Source: Rotaria sordida (lineage: Eukaryota > Rotifera > Eurotatoria > Philodinida > Philodinidae). Taken from it: DNA of 64,000 nucleotides. Both the position numbers and the translations under genes were made by a program. Position 1 is the first letter of the stretch. Every line of letters begins with the position of its first letter. The stretch covers positions 1-64,000 of the forward strand of contig CAJNOL010001454.1 in assembly GCA_905250125.1 (NCBI GenBank). Direction: 5' to 3'. Below are positions 11,635-22,294 of the stretch, piece after piece. The notes beneath the pieces are model-generated. The model did no database searches. It was not told the DNA's origin and saw only the letters and a program-made list of their open reading frames with translations.

Positions 11635-13656
11635 ATGCAATTGATTGCACGTCGTCAGTCACTATCACCACTTATCATCATTCTATTCAATATATTTACA
11701 AATGTTCATTCTTTTTCAAGTAACCATTTCACAAATGCTGAACGAAAAGATAGTATATACAACCAATTACTTAGCGGACAACATCTGATTGTAGATGAAG
11801 AACGAGGAGTTGTTTTCAGTCGACTTGGATACTACTATGAAGTAGATGACATCTTTGGATTAGCAGTGAGTGTACCAGTTACTCAATATGTATGTTCGAT
11901 TTTACCTATGGAGCAAGTTGAGAAGTTGAGTTTGTGTCTTGAATATCAGGAATCGGTTCGCGCCAAAATTAAACAAGGAGGAATTGCTAGTCACTCTTCT
12001 ATTTCGGATTTCTTAAATTCTACTAATAATACCTTGTTATTTTCTAAAAACGCACCTACGAAAACTCATCATCATTATCACCGCAGTAAACGTTTCATAC
12101 CAATAATTGTTGGTGTTGCTGGTGTCCTTGGTTTACTTTTCACTGGAGGAATAGGAATTTTTAACACGATAAAAAGTGCACAATTGAGTACTCGAGTTTC
12201 GGAAATTCAGAAATCTGCTTCTGAGACTAATAAGCAACTACATAGCTTAGAACTTTCCGTATTTACTAATACAAATAGTACAATACAATTAGCACGTTCC
12301 TTCGGTAAAGCACAAGAGAGTATGGAAACTATACGTGTTAATATGGAAGCCATCGTCAAACACGTTTCCCGGCTAGATTCATTTGCCGAGGCGCAAACGC
12401 GCTATAACTTAAAAACACATGCAGAGCATGTTTATGATAGGATGAAGAATTCTATGCGTCGCATAGAACGGAATGATCTCAACTTAGATTTTGTCGGAAT
12501 GGTAGAGCAGAATGAAATTCTGGAACTAGTTTACCAGCGTCTTAAAAATTCGGTTCCTAGTGGCACTGATTCAAGAGTCACATTCATATCACGCATGCTT
12601 TTTGCGCAAACTGTTCAGTTTTTCCCATCAGAAAACGCTTCACATACTAATGATAGTACCGGTTACTACCCTGAACATTTAGGAAATATTGTATTTACAT
12701 CATATTTTTCAGTACTTAAAACGAATCTCTACGATAGGATACAAGTTTACAAGCTTACCGCTTTACCAGTATTTATGCCTGAACAAGAAATAGGGAAGGA
12801 GGTATTTGGTTTGCCAAAGATGATAGGAGTCTCGAATGGTGGATACATAGAGTGGCGAGAAAGTTTAGAGCAACAAGGATGTGATTTTGGAGACTACACA
12901 GTTTGCCGAGATCCACCCCTTGTCCAGAAACGTATCAATAATATGTGTGTAGAGCAACTCATTTCCGCCAATCGCTCATTTCATTGTCATCTACAGGCCT
13001 CTCTATATAACTCGCCACATTTCCAGAAGCTTAGTCCCAGTATAATGGCATTGTCGACTAAAACACCTATAAGATGTGCCATAGCCAGACGATTTCATGT
13101 TTTTAACAACTTGTCCTTAATTCATCTAGCTTGTAACGACAGCTTTTACTGTGAAAATAACATGAATTTTGTTGCAGATAGACGATGCCAGACATTAAAA
13201 CCATATATTTTGAAAACAATTAGCGATGACTTAGTTCCAGTTGCTGAGCCAATTCGACCTTTAAATATAAGTTTACCGAGCGTATATCCATTTGCATCTG
13301 ATAAAAATTTGATATTAACGTTAGAAGAACAGTTGAAAGTTCAAGAAAAAAACATTCGAGAAACAGAAAAAACAGGAAGCAGTCTATTAAAACAGGATGA
13401 CATTGGTGCAACAAGACCACTGGTTTTTTACATTACTGTTGCACTTATTATATTTCTTATAGTGGTTATATTTCTTGGTCTTTGTTTACTATGCAGATAT
13501 CGCCGAGCCCTACAGTCAGTTAATACACCAACTCTAAATATTGGCACAACCATGAGTCAACCATCGGCAGCCATGTCGAAGATATCTCGTGAGAATTTAG
13601 GGAGTGTTGAAGATCTGTTACGAGCATTTGTCCTAAACAAAGTAGAAAAGAACTGA
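11635..13656 (+). CDS. Class I envelope/fusion-type viral glycoprotein homologue (endogenous)
   Basis: A single open frame of 673 codons begins at ATG 11635. The layout is that of a class I fusion glycoprotein: an N-terminal hydrophobic signal segment (about residues 8-27); a basic furin-type site RSKR at 150-153 immediately followed by a hydrophobic Gly/Val/Ile-rich segment (154-175, fusion-peptide-like); a long heptad-type helical stretch (about 177-290); Cys pairs in the ectodomain; one transmembrane helix (about 597-620); and a 53-residue cytoplasmic tail. Several N-x-S/T sequons lie in the ectodomain. No reverse transcriptase, integrase, gag or LTR was found in the flanks, so it stands alone. 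It could be a remnant of an env-bearing retroelement of the kind known in bdelloids, an endogenised virus gene, or a host-co-opted gene. The frame has no break. Exact viral origin not assigned. Confidence 0.75.
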   Translation: MQLIARRQSLSPLIIILFNIFTNVHSFSSNHFTNAERKDSIYNQLLSGQHLIVDEERGVVFSRLGYYYEVDDIFGLAVSVPVTQYVCSILPMEQVEKLSLCLEYQESVRAKIKQGGIASHSSISDFLNSTNNTLLFSKNAPTKTHHHYHRSKRFIPIIVGVAGVLGLLFTGGIGIFNTIKSAQLSTRVSEIQKSASETNKQLHSLELSVFTNTNSTIQLARSFGKAQESMETIRVNMEAIVKHVSRLDSFAEAQTRYNLKTHAEHVYDRMKNSMRRIERNDLNLDFVGMVEQNEILELVYQRLKNSVPSGTDSRVTFISRMLFAQTVQFFPSENASHTNDSTGYYPEHLGNIVFTSYFSVLKTNLYDRIQVYKLTALPVFMPEQEIGKEVFGLPKMIGVSNGGYIEWRESLEQQGCDFGDYTVCRDPPLVQKRINNMCVEQLISANRSFHCHLQASLYNSPHFQKLSPSIMALSTKTPIRCAIARRFHVFNNLSLIHLACNDSFYCENNMNFVADRRCQTLKPYILKTISDDLVPVAEPIRPLNISLPSVYPFASDKNLILTLEEQLKVQEKNIRETEKTGSSLLKQDDIGATRPLVFYITVALIIFLIVVIFLGLCLLCRYRRALQSVNTPTLNIGTTMSQPSAAMSKISRENLGSVEDLLRAFVLNKVEKN

Positions 13657-13683
13657 AACACTTCTCGTTCTTCATTGATCTTC

Positions 13684-13818
13684 ATTATTCACACTAACAA
13701 TTTACTTCATTTATCTTCATTATTCACACTAACAATTTACTTCATTTATCTTCATTATTCACACTAACAATTTACTTCATTTATCTTCATTATTCACACT
13801 AACAATTTACTTCATTTT
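13684..13818 (+). repeat. 35-bp tandem repeat, four copies, in the 3' region of the envelope-like gene
   Basis: The block beginning ATTATTCACACTAACAATTT repeats exactly at 13684, 13719, 13754 and 13789, a perfect 35-base period. It starts 28 bases after the stop codon at 13656. An AATAAA polyadenylation signal lies near 13867. High identity between copies means recent expansion. Confidence 0.9.
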
Positions 13819-13864
13819 TTTTCTGTTTATTATTCATTTAAAAAATTGTACATCTCTGTATTGT

Positions 13865-13871
13865 CAATAAA
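13865..13871 (+). terminator. Likely polyadenylation signal AATAAA for the envelope-like gene
   Basis: AATAAA in the context CAATAAATTT about 210 bases past the stop codon, just after the 35-bp repeats. It is the first canonical signal on this strand after the gene. Confidence 0.5.
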
Positions 13872-14183
13872 TTTCTGTGCTTAGTATTGCGAAAAATCAC
13901 TCATATATTTTGCTTGATTCACGTTTTCACCATGATTACAAAACTGCTCTGAAACACACAAGCGGCAAAAGATTTTAAAAATTACTCGAATATCTCAGAA
14001 AATTCACTTCAAAACAATCAATACAAGATCTTTTTATTTTCATGAGCCAAGAATACGATCAATGATCCAAAATAAGGCGTATCTATCCATACATGTCAAA
14101 GTTGAAGAGTTGTTACCACTTTTACACTTCATCAATTGAAAACTACTCAAGTTTTTCAAAGTTTATAATTCAAATTCTCAAAT

Positions 14184-14466
14184 TTATAAAAAAAAATCGA
14201 ATTTCGAAAGACATAATTCGATTACTTCAATTAAAAAAAATTGAAAATTCCATTTATTTATACTTCCACTGCACAAGTAATGATGTTTGAATTTTAATTC
14301 ATGTATAATTCCAGTATTAACACAATAACTGTCAAAATTCGATACGTTTATAATCCGAGTAGTCAAATAATAATATTTAAAGTTCAATTCCTTCATAATT
14401 CGAATACTCAAATAATAACTCTCGAAACTTGAGTCTTTTATAATCCAAGTAGTCAAATATAACATT
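14184..14466. repeat. 45-bp degenerate tandem repeat, five or more units
   Basis: Blocks such as TATAATCCGAGTAGTCAAAT recur near 14349, 14394 and 14440, with weaker copies before them, a 45-46 base period. Because 45 is divisible by three, a 93-codon frame on the minus strand stays open with a 15-residue repeating pattern. There is no other reason to think it is translated. Confidence 0.7.
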
Positions 14467-14487
14467 CAAATTTTAATTCATTAAAAA

Positions 14488-15223
14488 AAATGTAATTTTA
14501 AAGTGAGCAGCCGAGTTATTCTTATTTGAATCAACAATTGATTTAAATTTTATTCTTTAGTTCTTCTCTTTTTTTTATTTTTGTTTTCTTTTTTATACTT
14601 AAATAATATAAGTGTATATGTCTTTTTTTAAGTTGAATTTTAGATTCTATTTGTGCGATCATCTTCAGAAGATTGATGTTGTTGTCAAAAAATACATAGT
14701 TTCATTTTAAGTAGATGATAAAACTCAATTTTCAATAAATGATAATTTTCGTTTTTTAGCAAATTTTAATATCGTTATTAATGTAACGTAAGTGACCATA
14801 ACCATGTCCACAACCACCTTCAACTATTATGAATAATAATGTTTGTTCTCTAAATAGAGAATATAAATATAACCATGTTCATAGCTGCATAAAGTGTAAT
14901 ACATACATTGAATATCAAACATGAGTTTTTTATTATATAAATAAAATTCCAATTTAAATGAGTAGTGAGTTATTCTTAATAAATCAATAATTGATTTAAT
15001 TTAATTCTTTAGTTCTTAGGAGATGATTGTGGACATGGTTAAGATCGTTCTTATGGTGGACTTGGTCATAGTGATAATATCGTTATCAGTATTACTCATA
15101 TTACATGAACAACAACAATATTGAAATTTGTTAAAAAAAAGAAGCTTATCATCTACTTAAAATGAAACTGTTTATTTTTTGACAACAACATCAATCTTCT
15201 GAAGATGATTGTGAGATAGAACT
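14488..15223. repeat. Composite of an 80-bp direct repeat and an inverted repeat, MITE-like
   Basis: A block containing GAGTTATTCTTA, AATTGATTTAA and ATTCTTTAGTTCTT occurs at about 14500-14565 and again at 14953-15016 in the same orientation. Overlapping it, 14642-14818 is inverted at 15021-15223: ATCTTCAGAAGATTGATGTT at 14661 mirrors the block ending near 15207, and CCATGTCCACAA mirrors TTGTGGACATGG. Arms are diverged with indels. No frame is open inside. Confidence 0.7.
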
Positions 15224-15224
15224 A

Positions 15225-15300
15225 GTGGCGGCGCCAAGGGTGGGCTGGGGTGGGCTGAGCCCACCCTGGAATTGTTTGAGCCCACCCTGAAATTTTTTTC
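15225..15300 (+). mobile_element. Possible DNA-transposon terminus (GGCGGCGCC motif)
   Basis: The sequence TAGTGGCGGCGCCAAGGG followed by the palindrome GGGTGGGCTGAGCCCACCC is abruptly GC-rich in AT-rich surroundings. GTGGCGGCGCCA-type starts are common at ends of hAT-like and other animal DNA transposons. The opposite terminus was not found. Class not assigned. Confidence 0.4.
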
Positions 15301-15580
15301 AGATCTTAGAAAAAACAATATTTTATCTGAGCGATGTCGCAACATACTACGGCTAGTTCACCATTAAGATCTTTTCTTATTTTCTATTAGTTATGTTTTG
15401 TAATGGGCAACATTGGCATATGCAATTAATGAAAATGTTTTACAGCAGCAGAAAAAAAAATAATAATTTATTAATTTAATATAGAAAAAATTTATACAAG
15501 TCGACGTTTCGATACTTCACGTATCATTATCTAGACAGAAAAAATGTGAGAAAAAATAGAGTATATATAGTTTATATTAT

Positions 15581-15686
15581 GAATAGACAGGTGAACGCGC
15601 ACCACTAATAATGAATTAAATAGTCGAATATGCGCATACTCGACTATTTGATTCATTATTAGTGGTGCGCGTTCACCTGTCTATTC
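15581..15686. repeat. Near-perfect palindrome, 51-bp arms, ending at the assembly gap
   Basis: 15581-15631 is the reverse complement of 15636-15686 with at least one mismatch (near 15616/15651). Arms start GAATAGACAGGTGAACGCGC. The right arm ends at the last base before the N run, so the gap probably reflects collapse or failure at a hairpin. Confidence 0.9.
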
Positions 15687-15786
15687 NNNNNNNNNNNNNN
15701 NNNNNNNNNNNNNNNNNNNNNNNNNNNNNNNNNNNNNNNNNNNNNNNNNNNNNNNNNNNNNNNNNNNNNNNNNNNNNNNNNNNNNN
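15687..15786. other. Assembly gap (100 N)
   Basis: Exactly 100 unknown bases, the conventional length for a gap of unknown size. A palindrome ends at its left edge and a CCCACA run starts at its right edge. Confidence 0.99.
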
Positions 15787-15833
15787 CACCCACACCCACA
15801 CCCCACACCCACACCCACACCCACACCCACCCT
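15787..15833 (-). repeat. Telomere-like CCCACA run at the gap edge
   Basis: About seven CCCACA units with one CCCCACA variant. The complement TGTGGG is the telomeric repeat known from the bdelloid Adineta vaga. It is interstitial here. A G-rich partner, seen at other loci in this window, could lie in the gap. Confidence 0.8.
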
Positions 15834-16044
15834 AGGTTATTTCGTTACATATGCCATGTGTGTCTTATAGTGATCAACAATAGCAAACTAGATAAGTATT
15901 ATATTCACTACTCTCATTATAGATGTTTACTGCACTACTCCATCTAGTTGTGTCTAGAAATGCAATGGCAACGATTGTTCACTGGTATGCCATCACAATC
16001 TCACCGTTCTTCACCGATTACTAGTACTACGATTGCCAGTCCTC

Positions 16045-16385
16045 ATCGATAGCCAGCACCACAGTTAACATTAAAATCGAAATGGCTTGATTTGATTTTT
16101 GCAAGAACAACAGGCTTGTTTTTTTAAGAAAATAACTATTTTGTATTAATTGTAAAGTAAACTTGATAAAAACTCGCTGTCGTCAAGAGAAACTGAGTCT
16201 TTATTGTTTGACCAGATATCGTGTTTCGAGAATCTGATTGCATATTTGAATTTCTCGACAATGATTACCTTTAGTCAAATTGAATAACAATTGTTATTTT
16301 CTTAAGAAAGCCTTTTTACTTTCAGAAAAAATCAAATCAAGAAATTTTGGTTTTTCTATTGACTGTAGGATCGGTTATCGCTACC
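16045..16385. repeat. Imperfect inverted repeat of about 340 bp
   Basis: The left arm, about 16045-16140, is mirrored at 16288-16385. TTTTTTTAAGAAAATAAC matches the mirror of TTATTTTCTTAAGAAA, GCTTGATTTGATTTTT mirrors AAAAATCAAATCAAG, and CGATAGCCAGCACC mirrors the GGTTATCG area. The spacer of about 150 bases holds no gene. Confidence 0.7.
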
Positions 16386-17269
16386 CTTCCATCGCTGATG
16401 GTGTCTACGTTATATAGAATATGAATTGATATAGCAGAGAAAGAGTAAAAAAGATGATAGAAAGAGAGCAAGCAGTTATTATTGATAATAAGTTTAGAAC
16501 GCTCAGTCGAATGGTAACCGAATCCTCTTGCATAATTAAACAAAATAAAAGATGAAGAAATAATGTGCCTTAATTACTGATACGATCATCTGAAAGATCT
16601 AGAAATACACAATGCACAAAAATTGCATGATATAATATAAAACACAAAATATGTTCTCATATATAAAACAAGTAACGTTCATCGTCAAGCGATTCACTTA
16701 GCCCTAGACTGATAGAATACATGTACGGAAGGAATAGCATAAAAAGCTACATTAAAAAAGTAATACGCAACATTGATAATATGACCAGTATACCTTAGGC
16801 GATCAGAAAACTTAATTTGGAGAATTCTCACTCTAAGTAAAGATGATGCATTTACAAATTTAATTTTTTTTTATCGTTTTTGTTTTATTTTTTTTTTTGC
16901 TTTTATGAATATAAATAGCGCCTAATAAGATTAGACAACAATACGATTTTTTTATAATTATATTGGCGCTATTTGTACGTACAAAAATATGAATTATATT
17001 ATTCATAAAATTTGAGTTTTATTAATCAATATTGTATGCTTAAATTCACGCATTAATTCTAAACTATTAATAAATTAGATATTCATTGATACAACATTGC
17101 ACAATCAATCTTACAATAATGAATAATTTAAACGATTTCTTTAAATCCATACTGCTCATTTGGTCTGACTCTCACTAATTAAATGCTTGTGTAAGTAAGC
17201 CGTTTTACATCACTACCCAAATTATAGTTATTCCATTGACATTTTACCCATGATTATTATGGGTTCATT
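16386..17269. other. AT-rich intergenic, nothing recognised
   Basis: No credible frame, RNA gene or repeat apart from T/A homopolymer runs near 16864-16900. Confidence 0.5.
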
Positions 17270-17590
17270 TACATCAGTCTTTAGATGGTCATTTGTACCA
17301 TAGTTACCGGAATAGTTGTTTGTACCATGATTGCTATATGGTCACTTGTGCCATAGTTATGTGGTCGTTTCTACCAAAAAAATGACCGTTTGTGCCATAG
17401 TTACATGCTCATTTGTACCATAGTTACCTAGTTAATTTTAGTAAAAAAATGGCCGTTTGTGCCAAAAAAATGGTCACTTGTGCCAAAAAAATGGCCATTT
17501 GTGGCACGAAAATGGTCACTTGTGCCAAAAAAGTGGTCGTTTATGCCATAAAAATGGTCACGTGTGCCAAAAAAATGGCCATTTTGACTG
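17270..17590. repeat. 21-bp minisatellite (ATGGTCACTTGTGCCAAAA)
   Basis: Variants of TGGTCATTTGTACCATAGTT give way to ATGGTCACTTGTGCCAAAA, with a 21-base period that is clear from about 17450 to 17585. The plus-strand frame 17413-17658 exists only because the period is a multiple of three and reads as a seven-residue repeat ending in KKM. It should not be called a gene. Confidence 0.8.
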
Positions 17591-17858
17591 CGTTACCGAC
17601 AGCCAGACGGACAGATAGACAGACAGACAGACAGACACAGGTGAATTTCGGTTTCTAGACGCTAGCCTTTCGGTCTTGGGAATAGAAAGAAAGAAAATCT
17701 TATTTTATTGGCTTTGCGCGCCATTCGAAATATATTTTTATTTTTATTTTAACGATCACATAGTTACCATATGGTAACCATGCGTGTTACAGACAGACAG
17801 ACAGACAGACACAGGCGAATTTCCGTTTCTAGACCCTATACTTTCAGTCTAGGGAATA
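17591..17858 (+). repeat. Dispersed repeat, copies 2 (tail only) and 3
   Basis: 17603-17690 has a CAGA microsatellite and the GGTGAATTTCGGTTTCTAGA tail. 17703-17858 is a full copy with the GCTTTGCGCGCCATTCGAAA head, the GTTACCATATGGTAAC palindrome, a CAGA run and the tail ending CTAGGGAATA. Order and sequence match 3605-3775. Confidence 0.8.
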
Positions 17859-19634
17859 ATGAATTCAATACTGTATAGAAATATTCTGAATTGTAGAATT
17901 GCTAAATAACCACATTGCCATCTTGAGAGAAATATTGTTTAGTAAAACATGATAGAAAATTAATAGATATTCAATTAGATTTGAAATTTTTCTTCTTTAT
18001 AGTTTCATGTATATTTTATGATGCATGCAAAACTTTTCCTTGATAGTGGTAAGTAATGCTTTCTTATATTACTGACAATGTTGTTTTCTTTCTTACAAGA
18101 TTGATTCTGAAATGAGACGTCTAATTCAAAAAATTTCATGAAATATTTTGCATACATTAAGAGAAAAGTAAAGAAAAAAAGAAATACTAAATAATTTTCA
18201 AATTAACTATTGAACAAGAATTTATACTAAATTCCGATGAATATGTTCACATAAATCATATTCTGAATGATAGCAAACATAGAAAGCTAGATGTCTATCA
18301 ACTTTCTTAAATAATAATTATAGTTCACACAAAATCATCTATTCTAAAAGTTTGATTACAATTATCAATAATGTTCTGTCTCAACATCACACAATGTTTA
18401 GGTAAAAAAAAATCAAGAAATGCAAAATAATTTTCTTTTGAACAATAAATCATCTAAAAAGAAACCAATGTACTCTATCTTCAATCTATTACATTTTTCA
18501 ACGATTTATTGACCTCAAAAATAGGTAGAAATATCCTAATAATCATCTAAACAGTGTGTACTAATAGTTTTCTAATTACAAGTAATAACATTTTATACAT
18601 AGTTTTTACTATCTGCCAAGGAAAAAAATTTCATATACTAACCGTATTATTAAACAATGCAGAACAAATAAAAAAACAAGCAATACTATTGAAAACACGT
18701 CCTCTATAACAATATATCCTAGTCACAACATACGACTGAATGCAATTGAAGAACAGAAAAATTTCATATATATTTATTTTTCCTTCTTTCGTAGGACGTT
18801 TTCATCCCGAAACAATACTACTATGAAGAAGAAAAAAAAATCCACCAAGCAACACACATGATACTTGATCGTTCTGTTTTCATATTTTTAATACTTTATT
18901 TGTCCTTGTTTTCATAGAGTAACTGAAGGGGAACGAAAAGAGTGCAAAAAAAAATAATAGTGTATCTTCAAAGCATTTAAAGAAAAAATAATTCATGCTT
19001 GCTATAGGATAGATGAAATTTTTTTTCAGCAAAAAACTGAAATCTATTGTTCGAATGTATTTATTGATTTTGATGTTTATTCATAGGATTTCTACTATGA
19101 ATTTTCTCTAAATCCTATTTAGTATTTACGCGATTTTTTCGAAGTTGTTTTTTTGTCATTATGTTGCATAAAATTCTTCTCATATGTTAGAATTTAATTT
19201 ATTTTGAACGTCAATAATGATTCATTCTATATAATCAGAGATAGGAAAGAATTTGCTATGTTCTAGTAGTTTTCAGAAAATACAATTCTTTTCTAAAATA
19301 TACAGAAGAAACATGTAATAGTCATAATGGTCATAATTGGGTGTGAGTCTGGATCTAGGTATTGGTGCGATTGAAGGGAAACCCATACACTAGCAATCAG
19401 TAAACATACTTATTGTTGACATAACTTTATCGATAGAATATTTTGTCGAAAGATAAACATGTCAAAGTGTGAGAAACAGAAAGGGTCGGAAAAGACTTGT
19501 CGAATTCGAAAATTTACTGATACAATATATGAAAAGAGAATTTGCATTGATTGAATATCCAGAACAGCTTTCACTTTTGATCGAAAAGAAAAAAAAACAT
19601 GTGAATTCTCTATTTCTATGCGTGTACTTTGTTC
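17859..19634. other. AT-rich intergenic, nothing recognised
   Basis: About 1.8 kb with no credible coding frame. Short overlapping frames near 19410-19700 on both strands lie next to or in degenerate repeat sequence. Confidence 0.5.
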
Positions 19635-20250
19635 ACTTCCTTTATAAACTGATTCTACCGGATGTGCCAAAATGTTTGCAACATTTTTTGTTTCGCACGT
19701 AGCTTGACCTAGATAAATGATAAAATCTTGAACATTTTTTTAAAAGATGTGCCATGAAAAGCTCTATAAAAATGGTAATAACAAATCTCAGTTGGCTTAT
19801 GCCTATGATCTTTTTCATACTCAAAATGAAAAACCTACATGATAGTGCTACCTCCCACTGTATTGAACATGATAAAAAATGTTTAGAAGGCGTTTTTGTT
19901 TTGCAATATGGACTTGTTATTACCATTTTCGTAGAGCTTTCGACGACGCATCTTTTACTAAAAGAATTAAGATTAAATTGTTTACCTATGCCGAGTTATA
20001 TGCAAAATAAAAAGAATCTGCCAAAAAAATTCTTATTGTGCTCAATACGGTGGGAAATAATACTATTATATGGGTTGTTCATTTTAAGTTTAGAAGAACT
20101 ATCAGAAGAGGCCAATAGAAATTTTTTCATACAGTTTTTTGTAGACCTTCACACGGCGCATCGTTTGAAAATGAATTCAAAATTTTATTTTTTTTCTAAA
20201 GCCGAGATATACGCAAAATAGAAACTGCTGCAAATTTGGGCACACCCGAT
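19635..20250. repeat. Degenerate repeat of about 210 bp in head-to-head and tandem copies
   Basis: The stretch around 19735-19790 (AAAGATGTGCCATGAAAAGC, then TCTATAAAAATGGTAATAAC) is the reverse complement of 19916-19958, and a further same-strand copy lies around 20130-20170. Frames on both strands (minus 19642-19926, plus 19754-20221) give related peptides containing LCSI and ITIF-type blocks, which is explained by the inverted copies. No functional gene is claimed. Confidence 0.6.
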
Positions 20251-20346
20251 AGATGAACAAACTAATAGCGAAGTAAACTAGTTCATCAATCATTTATTCA
20301 TGTCACATAAAAATACGGTGAAGCCTTCCACCTCTTTCGAGCATTT

Positions 20347-20522
20347 ATTTTTAACACTGAAGTATGAAAGAAATTTGCAACTAATATATAAAAATAATTT
20401 CTTTTCTTTTCTTCCTTTGTAAACATTGCACTTTGTAGTGCAATGTTTACAAAGGAAGAAAAGAAAAGAAATTATTTTTATATATTAGTTGCAAATTTCT
20501 TTCATACTTCAGTGTTAAAAAT
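20347..20522. repeat. Perfect palindrome: 86-bp arms, 4-base loop
   Basis: Positions 20347-20432 and 20437-20522 are exact reverse complements where checked, around a TTGT loop at 20433-20436. The innermost pairs are TGCACT and AGTGCA, and the outer end is ATTTTTAACACTGAAG. No protein frame crosses it. Transcribed, it would form a long fully paired hairpin. Confidence 0.92.
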
Positions 20523-20914
20523 GACTTTTTAAAAGAGATCGGAAACTTTACTGTATTGTTTTTATTCGTTCTAATATCTTTCTTCCAAGCATAACAATAT
20601 CATTTTAACACGTAAACAAGGTAATTTTCCTGTGAGATAATAGTGAGTTGAGCAGAGTTAATAGTCTCAAACTTCTTATCGGCGAAAAGAAATCTTTCTT
20701 AGACTTAAAAGTATCGACTTTTTATGATCATTTGTTAGTCTAAGTAGTCAAAAAAACCAAAAATCACTAACTCTCTTCGTATAATCATTCTTTGTACTAT
20801 CTTGCAGCAGAGACATAGGTGTAATTTGAATTTTATAACAACGAGTTCGCCAAAATTGTGTTTTTCACCGAAGGACTGTCTATTCACATTTTAATAACTC
20901 CGTCGACCATTGTC
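20523..20914. other. Intergenic, nothing recognised
   Basis: Unique sequence between two inverted repeats. No gene is seen. Confidence 0.4.
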
Positions 20915-21290
20915 CATAGCAGACAAAAACTGAGAAGAACACGTTTAAACGTTCGAAATGAAGCCATGATTCTGAGCCATCAACGCTCATTAAAAAAAAC
21001 CCAAATGGGTTGTTTGTGTAAAATTCTCAATTTCAGAGCATGAAAACGGTGAAAAATACCAGTTTTGCAACGTTAAAATGGATTATCTTTAAATTTTAGA
21101 ATAAAATGGCATTTCAACGCTGCAAAACTTGCATTTTTCACCTTTTTCGCACTTTGAAAGTGAAAAAATTTTACTCGTAAAATGCGTTTATTACCTTTGT
21201 TTTTGATGAACGTTAATAGCTCATAATCACAGTTTCATTTTGAGTGTTTAAAGGCGTTTTTTCTAAAGTTTTGTCTGCTTTAATTCTTCC
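20915..21290. repeat. Imperfect inverted repeat of about 375 bp
   Basis: AGCAGACAAAAACT near 20920 mirrors AGTTTTGTCTGCTTT near 21270. GCCATCAACGCTCATT mirrors AACGTTAATAGCTC. The inner GGTGAAAAATACCAGTTTTG at 21049 mirrors CAAAACTTGCATTTTTCACC ending at 21143. It resembles a MITE or foldback element. The short frame 20858-21043 falls inside and is dismissed. Confidence 0.75.
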
Positions 21291-22294
21291 AAAAATCGGG
21301 AAAAACTTCTCCCTTGTGAAGCTTCTTGCCTTTCAACTCAGTAAGGCTCGAACTCATTCAAGCTCAGTGAGTCTGTCGTCCATAATGTGTCGTATCTAGC
21401 AGCAGAAATACTATAATTATGCCAAGCGATTGTTTTCTCGGCTATGGTGGTTTCAGTTTTAACTGAAAAGCCTCAGTCGTCCAATCCTAATATCAGTTTT
21501 CTGCTTCCAAGTTCCAAACCATTATTCAGTGCCTTCCAGACGCTTCCAATCGTACATACTTTCTCTATTGATCGTATTCGATTATGTCTTGGTGAGTGCT
21601 TAAGAATGGAGACACTACTATGAGTAGTTTCCAACTTCAAGATTCAAAATAGAAAAACAAAATTGTCCATGAAACGCTTGCATGTTTGTACCAATAACGG
21701 TCAATCTGAATATCTCTATATTGTTTTGGTAAAGTGACATGTACTGGCAGAATAATCGAATATCCTAAACTAGTGAGAATCTGAGAAATTCGGAGCGGCA
21801 CTAATGGCGGGTCCGAACACTGTTTTTTCTTTTCGATTTAGTAGCCTCCTAAAGGATGGCGATGGACCCCACTTTGGACGCCCAAATAGCCTCCACCTTT
21901 CTGTTCAACCAAATGTATTTTAAAGTTTAAAAAACTCTCTATTGTCAGAGTGTGAGCGAGGATGTGAGGTGTGAATGATGGTCTTTATTTCACGCTCATT
22001 TCAACCACCCACATATTTCTATTCTGACAAAAGTTTTGATAGGAATATATTATAGAAACAAAGTTTTTCGAAGAAACTAGAGTACTTTACTCATAGAGAC
22101 TCTCGATGTGCGGCTGTTAGCAGGAAGACGCGGTGAAAGTGCACTCGCGCTCATATTGAAAAATTGCGCGCCAAGTTTGTTTCTTGTTTCGCAATGACAT
22201 TGGTCGTTTGGGTGAAACAAACACATCAAGTCCTTCTTTCTCAGTACTAAAAATCCACTTTCTCTTTTTTACAGGCCACTTCATTAAAGGAAGG
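21291..22294. other. Intergenic and 5' region of the membrane-protein gene
   Basis: Less AT-rich than its surroundings toward the right end. A good splice acceptor TTTTTTACAG ends at 22274, 20 bases before the ATG at 22295, so an intron in the 5' leader or an upstream coding exon is likely. No other gene is seen. Confidence 0.4.

Noticed and set aside
9050-14000. LTR retrotransposon around the envelope-like gene
   Set aside because: No direct long terminal repeats, reverse transcriptase, integrase or gag motifs were seen on either side.
14184-14465. 93-codon minus-strand frame
   Set aside because: Open only because of a 45-bp tandem repeat; no start context or domain.
17413-17658. 81-codon frame with repeating Lys-Lys-Met
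   Set aside because: Produced by the 21-bp minisatellite, whose period is a multiple of three.
22184-22294. Upstream extension of the membrane-protein frame
   Set aside because: Starts at TTG and crosses a strong splice acceptor ending at 22274.
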